DNA from: Corallococcus terminator | GTDB taxonomy: Bacteria; Myxococcota; Myxococcia; Myxococcales; Myxococcaceae | Length of the DNA stretch: 47,337 nucleotides | Direction of reading: 5' to 3' | NCBI RefSeq assembly: GCF_003611635.1 | Contig: NZ_RAVZ01000025.1 | Coordinates: 1 to 47,337, forward strand | Shown here: positions 7,316 through 15,080 of the stretch, in pieces | How positions within the stretch are numbered: the first letter of the stretch is position 1 | Layout of the letters: each line of letters begins with the position of its first letter | Program-made: the position numbers and the translations under genes | Notes under the pieces: generated by a model | The model's input: the letters and a program-made list of their open reading frames with translations, nothing else | What the model was told of the DNA's origin: nothing | The model's database searches: none

Positions 7316-8506
7316 ATGAACGACTGGACGCCCAAGCTGAACCCCACGGTGGACCTGCGGCGCCTTCCCCTGAACGCGGAGGAGGGCTTCGTGTTGTCGC
7401 GCCTGGACGGGCACACGCGGGCCCGGGACCTGCCCGCGCTCACCGGGCTGCCCCTGGAGCGACTCCAGGACATCCTCGCGCGGCTCGTGACGCAGGGCGC
7501 GCTGCTCCCAGGCGCGGAGGCGCCCGCGAACACCGTGCGCCAGGACACGGCGTCAGCGTCCGGCCCCCTGGGCAGCGCCACCACCGCGCCGCAGCCCCGC
7601 GCCGCATCCACACCGAGCGCATCCACCGCGACGCCTGCGCAGGCCGCATCGATCCAGGGCACGTCACACACGCCCGAGGGAGCACTGCCTCCGGAAGGAC
7701 ACGACGGGCCTTCGCTCGACGTCCGCGACACGGAGCCCCTGCCGGACGCGGAAGCCGCCGAAGCCAGTGACGAAGACGCCGCGCCCGAGGAGGAGATCCC
7801 CGAGGCCGTGCTGGGCAACTACCGCAAGCTCTTCGAGACGCGTCTGCACGCGCTGCCCGAGGACCAGCGGGTCGCGCTGGCGCACGGGGCGGAGGACCCG
7901 GAGCTGTCCGCGCTGTGTTTCGACCCGGTGCCCGCCGTCATCAAGGCCGCGCTGGAGAACCCGCGCGTGGGCCTCGCGCACGCGCGCCTCATCGCCCGGC
8001 ACCACCGCAACCCCGTGGGCCTGGAAGCCCTGGTGGCCCGAGCCGCCTTCGCGGCGGACACCGGCGTGCGCCGCTTCCTCGTGCGCAACCCGCAGCTCCC
8101 GGCGGCCCTCTTCCGCCGCATGTGGGCGCTGCGCCGGCTGATGGAGCACCACAAGCTCACCGTGGACCGCGACGTGCCGGAGTCCACCCGCCGCACCGCG
8201 CGCGAACTCTTGCGCCAGCGCTTCGCCACCGGCCCGTCCGAGGAGAAGGTGGAGCTCATCCTCAACACCGAAGGCCGCGCGCTGGGAGCGCTCGTGGGCA
8301 TGCCGGTGGATGGCAAGACAACGTCGTTGCTGTGCGGCCGCACGTACCGTTCACCGCTGCTCGTGCAGAACCTGGCGCGCTGGAGCGCCGCGCCGCCCAT
8401 GCTCGTCGCGCACCTGCTCAAGCAGGAGCTGGTGCGCCGTCAGCCGCAGCTTCGCGCGATGCTCGCGCGCCATCCCAATGCCCCCGCGGACGTGAAGCGC
8501 GCCTGA
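7316..8506 (+). CDS. Myxobacterial hypothetical protein with repeat-like C-terminus
   Basis: Not assigned to a named family. Residues 1-60 (with EEGFVLSRLDGHTRARDLPALTG) look like the small helical domain found at the start of many myxobacterial regulatory or scaffold proteins. About 100 residues rich in Ala, Pro, Ser and Thr and then acidic residues form a linker. Residues 165-396 are helical and resemble HEAT or leucine-rich-variant repeats (PAVIKAALENPRVG, DTGVRRFLVRNPQLP, LRAMLARHPNAP). No catalytic motif or membrane segment is seen. Start is taken as ATG 7316; an in-frame GTG at 7295 is possible. A soluble protein-binding role is inferred only. Confidence 0.7.
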   Translation: MNDWTPKLNPTVDLRRLPLNAEEGFVLSRLDGHTRARDLPALTGLPLERLQDILARLVTQGALLPGAEAPANTVRQDTASASGPLGSATTAPQPRAASTPSASTATPAQAASIQGTSHTPEGALPPEGHDGPSLDVRDTEPLPDAEAAEASDEDAAPEEEIPEAVLGNYRKLFETRLHALPEDQRVALAHGAEDPELSALCFDPVPAVIKAALENPRVGLAHARLIARHHRNPVGLEALVARAAFAADTGVRRFLVRNPQLPAALFRRMWALRRLMEHHKLTVDRDVPESTRRTARELLRQRFATGPSEEKVELILNTEGRALGALVGMPVDGKTTSLLCGRTYRSPLLVQNLARWSAAPPMLVAHLLKQELVRRQPQLRAMLARHPNAPADVKRA

Positions 8507-8525
8507 GCCGCGGCACCGCGTCCCC

Positions 8526-9047
8526 TCACCCCGGCGAAGGTGCCCGCAGCGCCGTGAAGGCCCTTCGCAGCTCGCCCCACACACAGCGGGCGGCCACCAG
8601 AAGCATGGGCAGGGCCATGGCCAGCATGAGCAGGGAAAAGCCCCAGAGGTCCATGAACCCGGTCACGGGCCTCACGTCGTGCCGGTATCCCCTGTCGTGC
8701 ACCCGCAGGGCCACCGGATCCCCCTCATCGATGCGCTTGGGGGACTTCAGCTCGAACAGCTTGCGCGTGTATATCTTTTCATTGAGTACGTAGCGCACCT
8801 CGGGCGTGTAGCAGTCGTACTTCCTGAGGCGGGTGACTCCCCCCGAGCGGCTCCGGGTTTCTTGCACGCAGTACCCCGGCACCGACGCACTGCAAATCGC
8901 GTCTACCTCGACGGCGTGCTTGATGAAGTAGGCCGTGTCCCGCAGTTGCACCACGGAAATCGAAAGGAGGAGGGACCCCATCCCGCCGCAGAAGAGGATC
9001 ACGATCCACAGGAAGACCCTGCTTCCCCCATCCAGTGATTTCGCCAT
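8526..9047 (-). CDS. DUF3592-like two-helix membrane protein
   Basis: The 173-aa product has a membrane helix near the N-terminus (VFLWIVILFCGGMGSLLLSI), an extracytoplasmic beta-rich domain with several cysteines (CSASVPGYCV, YDCYTPEV) and a second helix near the C-terminus (LWGFSLLMLAMALPMLLVAA). This layout, with a central PEVRYVLNEKIYT strand and a GDPVALRVH segment, is typical of DUF3592 proteins of unknown function. ATG 9047 gives a normal N-terminus; an in-frame ATG at 9089 would add 14 polar residues. It is convergent with the preceding gene, 19 bases apart, and divergent from the nuclease-like gene. Confidence 0.75.
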   Translation of the reverse strand: MAKSLDGGSRVFLWIVILFCGGMGSLLLSISVVQLRDTAYFIKHAVEVDAICSASVPGYCVQETRSRSGGVTRLRKYDCYTPEVRYVLNEKIYTRKLFELKSPKRIDEGDPVALRVHDRGYRHDVRPVTGFMDLWGFSLLMLAMALPMLLVAARCVWGELRRAFTALRAPSPG

Positions 9048-9136
9048 GGCGGCGAGTCTCTTCGAGTCGTCATCCCGGCGGCAAGCCATGCACCCGCTGG
9101 AGTCCCGGCGGTCCAGTGCTGTAGACCCGAGCCTGC

Positions 9137-10279
9137 ATGGTCAGCCCCGAGGCCAAGGTCGTCCGCTCCCTGAAGCACCACCTGCTGGAGCACGGGCTGC
9201 GCGACTCGCGCGTCCTCCACCTGCTGGTGGACGCGGATCCGTCCTACGTCCACAGCCCGTTCGCCCATGAGCTGGAGCCCATGACCCGGCTCACGCTGGA
9301 GGGCACCCGTCCGGACATCCTCTGCAGCGTCGCGCAGCCGGAGGGCATCCTCGTCGCGGGCATCGAGGTGAAGGCGTCGGACAGGGATTGGGTCAAGGGC
9401 ATGGGACAGGCCCATCGCTACCGCTCGGGCGTCCACCACGCGTACCTCGCGCTGCCCACGCCCGCTTCGGACATCCACCGCTCCGCGTTGACCATGGCGC
9501 GCGACAACGGCGTCGGCATCCTCGCGATGGACGCGAAGCGCTGGGTGGAGGTCTCTCCTCCCGCCGACCCGACCCCGCTGCCCCGCGTCGTCAGCCAGGC
9601 CTCCGCGCTGCTCGAAGGCACTCCGGTCGCGCGCAGGCTCCAGCTCAACCATCCGCTCAACTACCTGGCGGCGACCTTCCTCGCGGATCGCAAGCCGTCC
9701 TCGCAGTCACTCCTGGAAGCGCTCGCGGGCCACTGGTCGGACTTGTCGAGCGAAGGCGCGCGGCGCCACGCGGCGACCGGCGCCAGCACGCTCGGGTTGC
9801 TGGACCTGGACTGGGAACCCACCCTGGAAGGCAGGGCCGTGGCGGAGCTCCTCGCCGCGCTCCAGTTCGACCCCGCCACGGGCTACGAGAAGCGCAAGCA
9901 GCTCGCCCAAGCACATGCGCCCCTCGCGGCCGTCGCGCGCTTCGTCCTCGTGCGACAGCCCGCCGTGCGCCTCATCCATCGGACGCTCGCGGACCATGGT
10001 GGTGCCCTCACGCTGCCCAAGCTCGCGGTGGCCGCGGGCCAGGAAGACCTCGCACTGGCCACGGCCCTCTTCCTCGCGGACCCTTCCGCGGACCTCAAGC
10101 CAGGGCTGAAGGGAGCGGACTTCAATCCCTCCACGGTCTTCAAGCTGAAGCAGAACCTCTGGCACGCGGGGCTGCTCGACACCAAGGCGCATGGCTCCTC
10201 CGGCAAACAGGCCATCGCCTATCGCCCGGATGAAGACGTCTGGGCCCTCCCTCCGCGCAAGCCCCGCACGACGTCTTGA
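9137..10279 (+). CDS. PD-(D/E)XK nuclease-like protein
   Basis: The 380-aa protein has a PD-(D/E)XK core at about 25-125: Glu45, Pro59-Asp60 in GTRPDIL, Glu77-x-Lys79 in GIEVKAS, then a QAHRY block (Gln91 to Tyr95) like the Q-x-x-x-Y motif of such enzymes, followed by a YLALP strand. The C-terminal half is helical, and about 290-375 looks like a winged helix (STVFKLKQNLWHAGLLDTKA), which would suit DNA binding. No methylase or helicase partner is adjacent. The family member is not identified; a restriction-like or repair function is inferred from the fold. Its stop codon overlaps the first BlaI-type operator of the next gene. Confidence 0.7.
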   Translation: MVSPEAKVVRSLKHHLLEHGLRDSRVLHLLVDADPSYVHSPFAHELEPMTRLTLEGTRPDILCSVAQPEGILVAGIEVKASDRDWVKGMGQAHRYRSGVHHAYLALPTPASDIHRSALTMARDNGVGILAMDAKRWVEVSPPADPTPLPRVVSQASALLEGTPVARRLQLNHPLNYLAATFLADRKPSSQSLLEALAGHWSDLSSEGARRHAATGASTLGLLDLDWEPTLEGRAVAELLAALQFDPATGYEKRKQLAQAHAPLAAVARFVLVRQPAVRLIHRTLADHGGALTLPKLAVAAGQEDLALATALFLADPSADLKPGLKGADFNPSTVFKLKQNLWHAGLLDTKAHGSSGKQAIAYRPDEDVWALPPRKPRTTS

Positions 10280-10293
10280 CTACTGCTGTAGTC
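10278..10293. promoter_or_regulatory. BlaI/MecI-type operator, distal box
   Basis: GACTACTGCTGTAGTC is a dyad close to the BlaI/MecI consensus ACTACA-nn-TGTAGT. It overlaps the stop codon of the nuclease-like gene and a TTGACT that could be a -35 element (10276-10281). Confidence 0.65.
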
Positions 10294-10310
10294 ATGGCGT
10301 ATCCCTCCGT

Positions 10311-10326
10311 GACTACAACTGTAGCC
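10311..10326. promoter_or_regulatory. BlaI/MecI-type operator, proximal box
   Basis: GACTACAACTGTAGCC matches ACTACA-nn-TGTAGT at all but the last base. It lies 33 bases (about three helical turns) after the distal box and 12 bases before the start codon, so paired dimers could occupy the promoter. Confidence 0.65.
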
Positions 10327-10337
10327 AAGAGGGTGCC

Positions 10338-10616
10338 ATGAACAGCTCGCCGAGCGGACGGATGGAGCGTGACGGACAGCCGCACTCATTGCTGCGGGAC
10401 GGGCTGGGGTGGCTGGTGGCGCTCCAGCTCCTGTTGGCGCTGATCTGGGTGGGGCCGCTGCATCCGACAAGGCTCCCGGTCTCGCTAGAAGCGCTGCGTA
10501 TCCGCGCACGTCAGGCGCAGGTGCTCTTCAAGGCCGCCGCCACCGTGCGCCACCACGCCCTGCCCTTCATGCGCCTGGAGCTGGAGGCCTGGTGGCTCAA
10601 GGCTTTCGGGCGGTGA
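10338..10616 (+). CDS. Small single-pass membrane protein under BlaI-type operators
   Basis: The 92-aa product is not recognised. A polar N-terminus of about 30 residues is followed by one membrane helix (LGWLVALQLLLALIWVGPL) and a basic, helical C-terminus rich in Arg, Ala and Leu. ATG 10338 follows a weak AGAGGG site; longer in-frame readings would run through the operators. Two BlaI/MecI-type boxes upstream predict repression by a BlaI/CopY family regulator, which is not encoded here; such regulators usually respond to beta-lactams or metals through a membrane peptidase. The 3' end overlaps that of the methyltransferase gene by 20 bases, tail to tail. Confidence 0.65.
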   Translation: MNSSPSGRMERDGQPHSLLRDGLGWLVALQLLLALIWVGPLHPTRLPVSLEALRIRARQAQVLFKAAATVRHHALPFMRLELEAWWLKAFGR

Positions 10617-11367
10617 TGAGCGGCTGGTAGAAGCCGCTCTCCTCCGGCGAGTACCAGCGCGGATCCACCAGCCCCGCCTGCGTGAGCGCGCGCTCCAATT
10701 CCAGGCGCTCCAGCAGCCGGTAGACGCCGGTGTGTTCGGTGGTGTGCCAGATGCCGGACTCCTGGCGCAGGATGAACTGCCGCACCGTGTACTGCCGGTC
10801 GTCCACCGCCCAATCCCAGACCTGAAAGAGGACGCGGCGGCCCAGCGGCGTGTCCAGCACCCGCTCCGCCGTGAAGCGTGGCCGCTTCTCCAGGAGCGCG
10901 GCGTTGTCGCGCAGGCTCGCCACCAGCAGGCCGCCGGGCACCAGCCGTGACGCCATCGAGTTCGCCGCGTCCTGCAGGTCCGAGTCCTCCAGCAGGTGCG
11001 CGAGCGCGTTGTCACACGCCATCACCACGTCGAACGTCTCCGGCACCTGCCAGTCCAACATGCGCATGTCGGCCACGCCCGTGGTGATGCTCACGTGCAT
11101 GGCGCGCGCTTCCCGCTCCGCGCGGGCCACCGCTGAAGGACTCAGGTCCGTGGCGTGCACCCCGAAGCCCCGCGCCGCGAGCCCCAGCGCCTGCGTCCCG
11201 ATGCCGCACGCGCAGTCCAGCACCCGGCGCGGAGGCGGCGCATCCGAACGGCGCAACAGCGCGTCCAGCACCGCGCCCTGCCGCTCCACCGACTGCTCCC
11301 AGTCCGCGAAGAGCAGGTGGTACTCCTCGGCCAGCCCTTCGTAGAAGTCCAGGACGCTGTCAGGCAT
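10597..11367 (-). CDS. Class I SAM-dependent methyltransferase
   Basis: The 256-aa protein has a standard SAM-binding Rossmann fold: motif I VLDCACGIGT at 49-58, acidic residue Asp74 in HATDLS, and a motif IV-like VVMACDNALAHL segment, followed by RLVPGGLLVAS. The cysteine-containing motif I (DCACGIGTQ) resembles glycine/sarcosine N-methyltransferase-like proteins, but the substrate is not proved. Start ATG 11367 is set by GGAGGAGG five bases upstream; the open frame extends further back without support. It is divergent from the fructose PTS operon across 229 bases. Confidence 0.85.
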   Translation of the reverse strand: MPDSVLDFYEGLAEEYHLLFADWEQSVERQGAVLDALLRRSDAPPPRRVLDCACGIGTQALGLAARGFGVHATDLSPSAVARAEREARAMHVSITTGVADMRMLDWQVPETFDVVMACDNALAHLLEDSDLQDAANSMASRLVPGGLLVASLRDNAALLEKRPRFTAERVLDTPLGRRVLFQVWDWAVDDRQYTVRQFILRQESGIWHTTEHTGVYRLLERLELERALTQAGLVDPRWYSPEESGFYQPLITARKP

Positions 11368-11596
11368 GACGGCCTCCTCCTTAACACCCTCCCACGTCCC
11401 GTCACGCTCGCGGACGCGGAGCGTTGGCTGGCGGGCGGGCCCACGCTCGCGGTGCGGGCGGGCGCACCGACTTCCACGGGTTTTCCCAGCGACGGGCTGT
11501 TGCCGGGAAGACGGGACCTGGAGGGCTGGACCGGTGGAGGTGCTATCCCGGGGCAGGATGGACCGTCGTCCCGCGCCACGCCGCCAAGGAGCCCCG

Positions 11597-14098
11597 ATGC
11601 TGACGTTGACGCCCTCGCAGGTCCGACTGGGACGCTCCGCCGCCAACAAGGCGGAGGCGATCCGCATGGTCGGACAGGTGATGGTGGAGTCCGGGTTCAT
11701 CGCGCCCGGCTACATCGACAGCATGCTCAAGCGCGAACAGGTGTCCGCGACGTACCTGGGCCACGGCATCGCGATTCCCCACGGCCTGCCCGAAGCGCGC
11801 GACCACGTGCGCCAGACGGGCGTCGTCGTGGTGCAGTTCCCCGCCGGCGTCCCGTGGAGTCCGGACGGATCCGCGCGCATCGTGGTGGGCATCGCGGCGA
11901 AATCCGACGAACACCTCCAGGTGCTCGCCAACCTCACCGGCGTGCTGGGCGACGAGGCCCAATCCGAAGCACTGGCCCACACGGAGGATCCATCCGTCAT
12001 CGTCCAGGCACTCAACGGCGCCGCCGCCGCGCCCGAACCCACGGCTGCCGTCACGACCTTCGAAGGGCCGCACCTCCAGGTCGCCTCGCCCTCACCGCAC
12101 GGCCTGCACGCGCGCCCGGCCACCGTGCTGGTGGAGGTGATCCGCCGCTTCCACGCCGACGTCACCGTGCACCACGAAGGACGGCAGGCGAATGCCCGGA
12201 GCCTCCTGTCGCTCCTGCAACTGGGGGCGCGGGCCGGCACATCGCTGACGCTCACCGCGACGGGCGATGACGCGGACGCGGTGCTCGCAGCGCTCCGCGA
12301 CGCATTCCAGTCCGGCCTGGGTGAGGGGGAAGCCGTCGCGCCCACCGCGAACGAGGCCCCGACGGCCATCACCGTGACGCTCGACTACGAAGGCACGCTG
12401 GTGGCGGGCCTGTCCGCGTCGCCGGGCATCGCCGCCGGACCGGTGTGGGCCTTCCAGCGGGAGCGACTGGAGGTGGAGGAGCGCGCCCCCGACAGCGCAT
12501 ACGAGCACCGCCGGCTGGAGGAGTCCCTGGCGGGCGCCGCAGCGGAACTGCGTCAACTGTACGAAGGCTTCCTCCAGAAGGCCGGAGTGCAGCGGGCCGC
12601 CATCTTCAAGGCGCATCTGGAGCTGCTGGACGACCCCGGGATGCTGTCGGAGACGCACGGCCACATCGACACCGGAATGAGCGCGGGCGCGTCCTGGCGC
12701 CGCGTGTTCGAAAGCCGCGCCGACATGCTGGCGAAGCTGGAGGAACCGACGCTGGCCGCGCGGGCCGCCGACCTGCGCGACGTGGGACGGCGTGTGCTGC
12801 GACCGCTGGCGAAGGTGGTGGAGGGCGAGGCCACCTTCCCGGACCACCCGGTGGTGCTGCTGGCGGAGGACCTGGCCCCGTCGGACACCGCGAAGCTGGA
12901 CCCCGCGATGGTGCTGGGCCTGTGCACGGTGGGCGGCGGCACCACGTCGCACACGGCCATCATCGCGCGCTCGCTCGACCTGCCGGCGGTGGTGGCGGTG
13001 GGGCCTTCGCTGCTGGACCTGCGCAATGGACAGCACTGCATCCTGGACGGCGACGCGGGTGTGCTCGTCGTGGGCCCGTCGGAGCGGGACCGCGCGAAGG
13101 CCGCGAACCAGCGCGAGCGCACCCAGGCCCGGCGCGAGGAGGAGAAGCTGGAGCGCTACCGGCCCGCCATCACGCTGGACGGCAAACGCGTGGAGGTGGC
13201 CGCGAACATCAGCGAGGCCGCGGAAGCGCAGAAGGCCGTGGACGCGGGCGGCGAGGGCGTGGGCCTGATGCGCACGGAGTTCCTCTTCCTCAAGCGCGAC
13301 AATCCGCCCGACGAGGAGGAGCAGTTCCACGCGTACCGCACCATGGTGCGCGCGCTCAACGGCCTGCCGCTCATCCTGCGCACGCTGGACATCGGCGGTG
13401 ACAAGCACGTGCCCTACCTGTCGCTGCCCGCGGAGGAGAACCCGTTCCTGGGCGTGCGCGGCATCCGGCTGTGCTTCGAACGCGAGGACCTGTTCCGCAC
13501 GCAGTTGCGCGCCATCCTGCGAGCGTCGAAGGAGGGCCCGGTCCGCATCATGTATCCGATGGTCGCGATGCCCGAGGAGCTGACGAAGGCCCGCGCCATC
13601 ACGGAGTCCGTGCGCCTGGAGGTCGGCGCGGATCCGGTGGAGGTGGGCATCATGATCGAAGTGCCCTCGGCGGTGATGATGGCGGACCGCCTGGCCAGGG
13701 ACGTGTCGTTCTTCTCCATCGGCACGAACGACCTGACGCAGTACGTGCTGGCGATGGACCGGGAGCACCCGGTGCTGGCGCCGCAGGCGGACGGCCTGCA
13801 TCCCGCGGTGCTGCGCATGGTGGACCTCACGGTGCGAGCGGCCCGGAAGGCAGGCATCTGGGTGGGGGCGTGCGGCGGCATCGCCGGGGACCCGTCGGGC
13901 GCGGTGGTGTTGTCCGGCCTGGGCATCACCGAGCTGAGCGTGGCCATTCCCAGCATCCCGTCGGTGAAGGCGCTCCTGCGAGGCCTGTCGATGGCGGACG
14001 CGGAGGCGGTGGCGCGCGAAGCCCTGGACAGTGGCAACGCGGCGGAGGTGCGGGCGTTGGTGCGCGACCTCCTGGCGAAGAAGGGAGCGAAGGCATGA
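11597..14098 (+). CDS. fruB: Fused fructose PTS protein EIIA-HPr-EI
   Basis: Cytosolic multiphosphoryl-transfer protein (833 aa) that carries phosphate from PEP to the fructose permease. Domain order: EIIA-Fru (about 1-147, phospho-His62 in AIPHGLPEA), HPr (about 155-245, phospho-His171 in GLHARPA) and enzyme I (about 268-833, phospho-His452 in GGGTTSHTAIIA, with the C-terminal PEP-binding FSIGTNDLTQY and ACGGIAGDP segments). All three phosphorylation sites are present, so it could work without separate PtsH/PtsI. ATG 11597 is preceded by AAGGAG at 11586-11591; an upstream in-frame ATG at 11558 has no such site. The stop overlaps the fruK start by four bases (ATGA), so the two are translationally coupled. 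Confidence 0.95.
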   Translation: MLTLTPSQVRLGRSAANKAEAIRMVGQVMVESGFIAPGYIDSMLKREQVSATYLGHGIAIPHGLPEARDHVRQTGVVVVQFPAGVPWSPDGSARIVVGIAAKSDEHLQVLANLTGVLGDEAQSEALAHTEDPSVIVQALNGAAAAPEPTAAVTTFEGPHLQVASPSPHGLHARPATVLVEVIRRFHADVTVHHEGRQANARSLLSLLQLGARAGTSLTLTATGDDADAVLAALRDAFQSGLGEGEAVAPTANEAPTAITVTLDYEGTLVAGLSASPGIAAGPVWAFQRERLEVEERAPDSAYEHRRLEESLAGAAAELRQLYEGFLQKAGVQRAAIFKAHLELLDDPGMLSETHGHIDTGMSAGASWRRVFESRADMLAKLEEPTLAARAADLRDVGRRVLRPLAKVVEGEATFPDHPVVLLAEDLAPSDTAKLDPAMVLGLCTVGGGTTSHTAIIARSLDLPAVVAVGPSLLDLRNGQHCILDGDAGVLVVGPSERDRAKAANQRERTQARREEEKLERYRPAITLDGKRVEVAANISEAAEAQKAVDAGGEGVGLMRTEFLFLKRDNPPDEEEQFHAYRTMVRALNGLPLILRTLDIGGDKHVPYLSLPAEENPFLGVRGIRLCFEREDLFRTQLRAILRASKEGPVRIMYPMVAMPEELTKARAITESVRLEVGADPVEVGIMIEVPSAVMMADRLARDVSFFSIGTNDLTQYVLAMDREHPVLAPQADGLHPAVLRMVDLTVRAARKAGIWVGACGGIAGDPSGAVVLSGLGITELSVAIPSIPSVKALLRGLSMADAEAVAREALDSGNAAEVRALVRDLLAKKGAKA

Positions 14099-15051
14099 GG
14101 GCGACGAAGCCGGGTGTGGTGACCGTCACGTTGAACGCGGCCATCGACCAGACCCTGGAGTGTCCGGGCTTCACGGCGGGCGCCGTCAACCGCGTGGTGG
14201 CGGAGACGCGTACGCCCGGGGGCAAGGGCATCAACGTGGCTGCGTTCCTCGCCGGAGGTTCCAGGCCGGTGACGGCGGCGGGCTTCCTGGGCGAGGACAA
14301 CGTGGCGCTGTTCGAAGCGCTGTTCCGCGACCGCGACATCCAGGACCGCTGCCTGCGCCTGCCGGGCTCCAGCCGCGTGAACATCAAGGTCGTGGACCGC
14401 ACGAGCGGCGCGGTGACGGACCTGAACCTGCCCGGGCTCCGCGTTCCAGAGGAGGCCCTGGAGGCACTGGGGGCCACGCTGGACGCGCTGACGGAGGACC
14501 ACGGCTGCTTCGTCCTGTCGGGCAGCGTGCCGGCCGGAGTGCCCGCGACCATCTACGCCACGCTCACGGAGCGCCTGCGCGCGAAGGGCGCGGTGGTGGC
14601 GGTGGATACGAGCGGTGAGCCCCTGCGCCACGCCGTGGCCGCGCAGCCGGACTTCGTGAAGCCGAACGTGCACGAGTTGGGAGAGCTGCTCGGGCGTCCG
14701 TTGAAGACCCCGGGAGACGTGGGGCGGGCCGCGCGCGACCTGCACGCGAGCGGCATCGGGATGGTGGTGGTGTCACTGGGGGCGGAGGGCGCGCTGTTCG
14801 TGTCGCACGACGGCGCGTGGCGGGCACTGCCGCCTCCAGTGGAGGTGGCGAGCACGGTGGGCGCGGGCGATGCGCTGGTGGCGGGCGTGCTGGCGGCGCG
14901 GCTGGATGGGAGCGACCTGGAGACCTGCGCGCGGCGGGGCACGGCGTTCGCGGCGGGGAAGCTGGCGCGGGTGGGGCCGGTGCCTCCGACACCGGAGCGG
15001 GTGGCGGCATTGGTGGGCGCGGTGCGGATGCATCCATTGGGAAACGCCTGA
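14095..15051 (+). CDS. fruK: 1-phosphofructokinase
   Basis: PfkB-family sugar kinase (318 aa) that phosphorylates fructose 1-phosphate, the product of PTS uptake, to fructose 1,6-bisphosphate. Visible marks are the early TLNAAIDQTL, the substrate-binding GGKGINVA, LSGSVPAGVP and the catalytic GAGD motif (Asp259). The start overlaps the upstream stop by four bases, and fruA begins 29 bases downstream, so the three genes form one operon. 6-phosphofructokinase 2 or tagatose kinase belong to the same family, but the fructose PTS neighbours make FruK much the most likely. Confidence 0.93.
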   Translation: MRATKPGVVTVTLNAAIDQTLECPGFTAGAVNRVVAETRTPGGKGINVAAFLAGGSRPVTAAGFLGEDNVALFEALFRDRDIQDRCLRLPGSSRVNIKVVDRTSGAVTDLNLPGLRVPEEALEALGATLDALTEDHGCFVLSGSVPAGVPATIYATLTERLRAKGAVVAVDTSGEPLRHAVAAQPDFVKPNVHELGELLGRPLKTPGDVGRAARDLHASGIGMVVVSLGAEGALFVSHDGAWRALPPPVEVASTVGAGDALVAGVLAARLDGSDLETCARRGTAFAAGKLARVGPVPPTPERVAALVGAVRMHPLGNA

Positions 15052-15080
15052 GACGACGGCACGACAAGGACACGACGACG

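Noticed and set aside
11403-11452. Direct repeat CACGCTCGCGG (11403-11413, 11442-11452) as a fructose operon operator
   Set aside because: It is GC-rich, short, not a dyad, and far from the start codon; chance is likely.
12092-13801. Long minus-strand frame over the EIIA-HPr-EI gene
   Set aside because: The PTS protein is certain; the antisense product is His/Arg/Gln-rich without domains.
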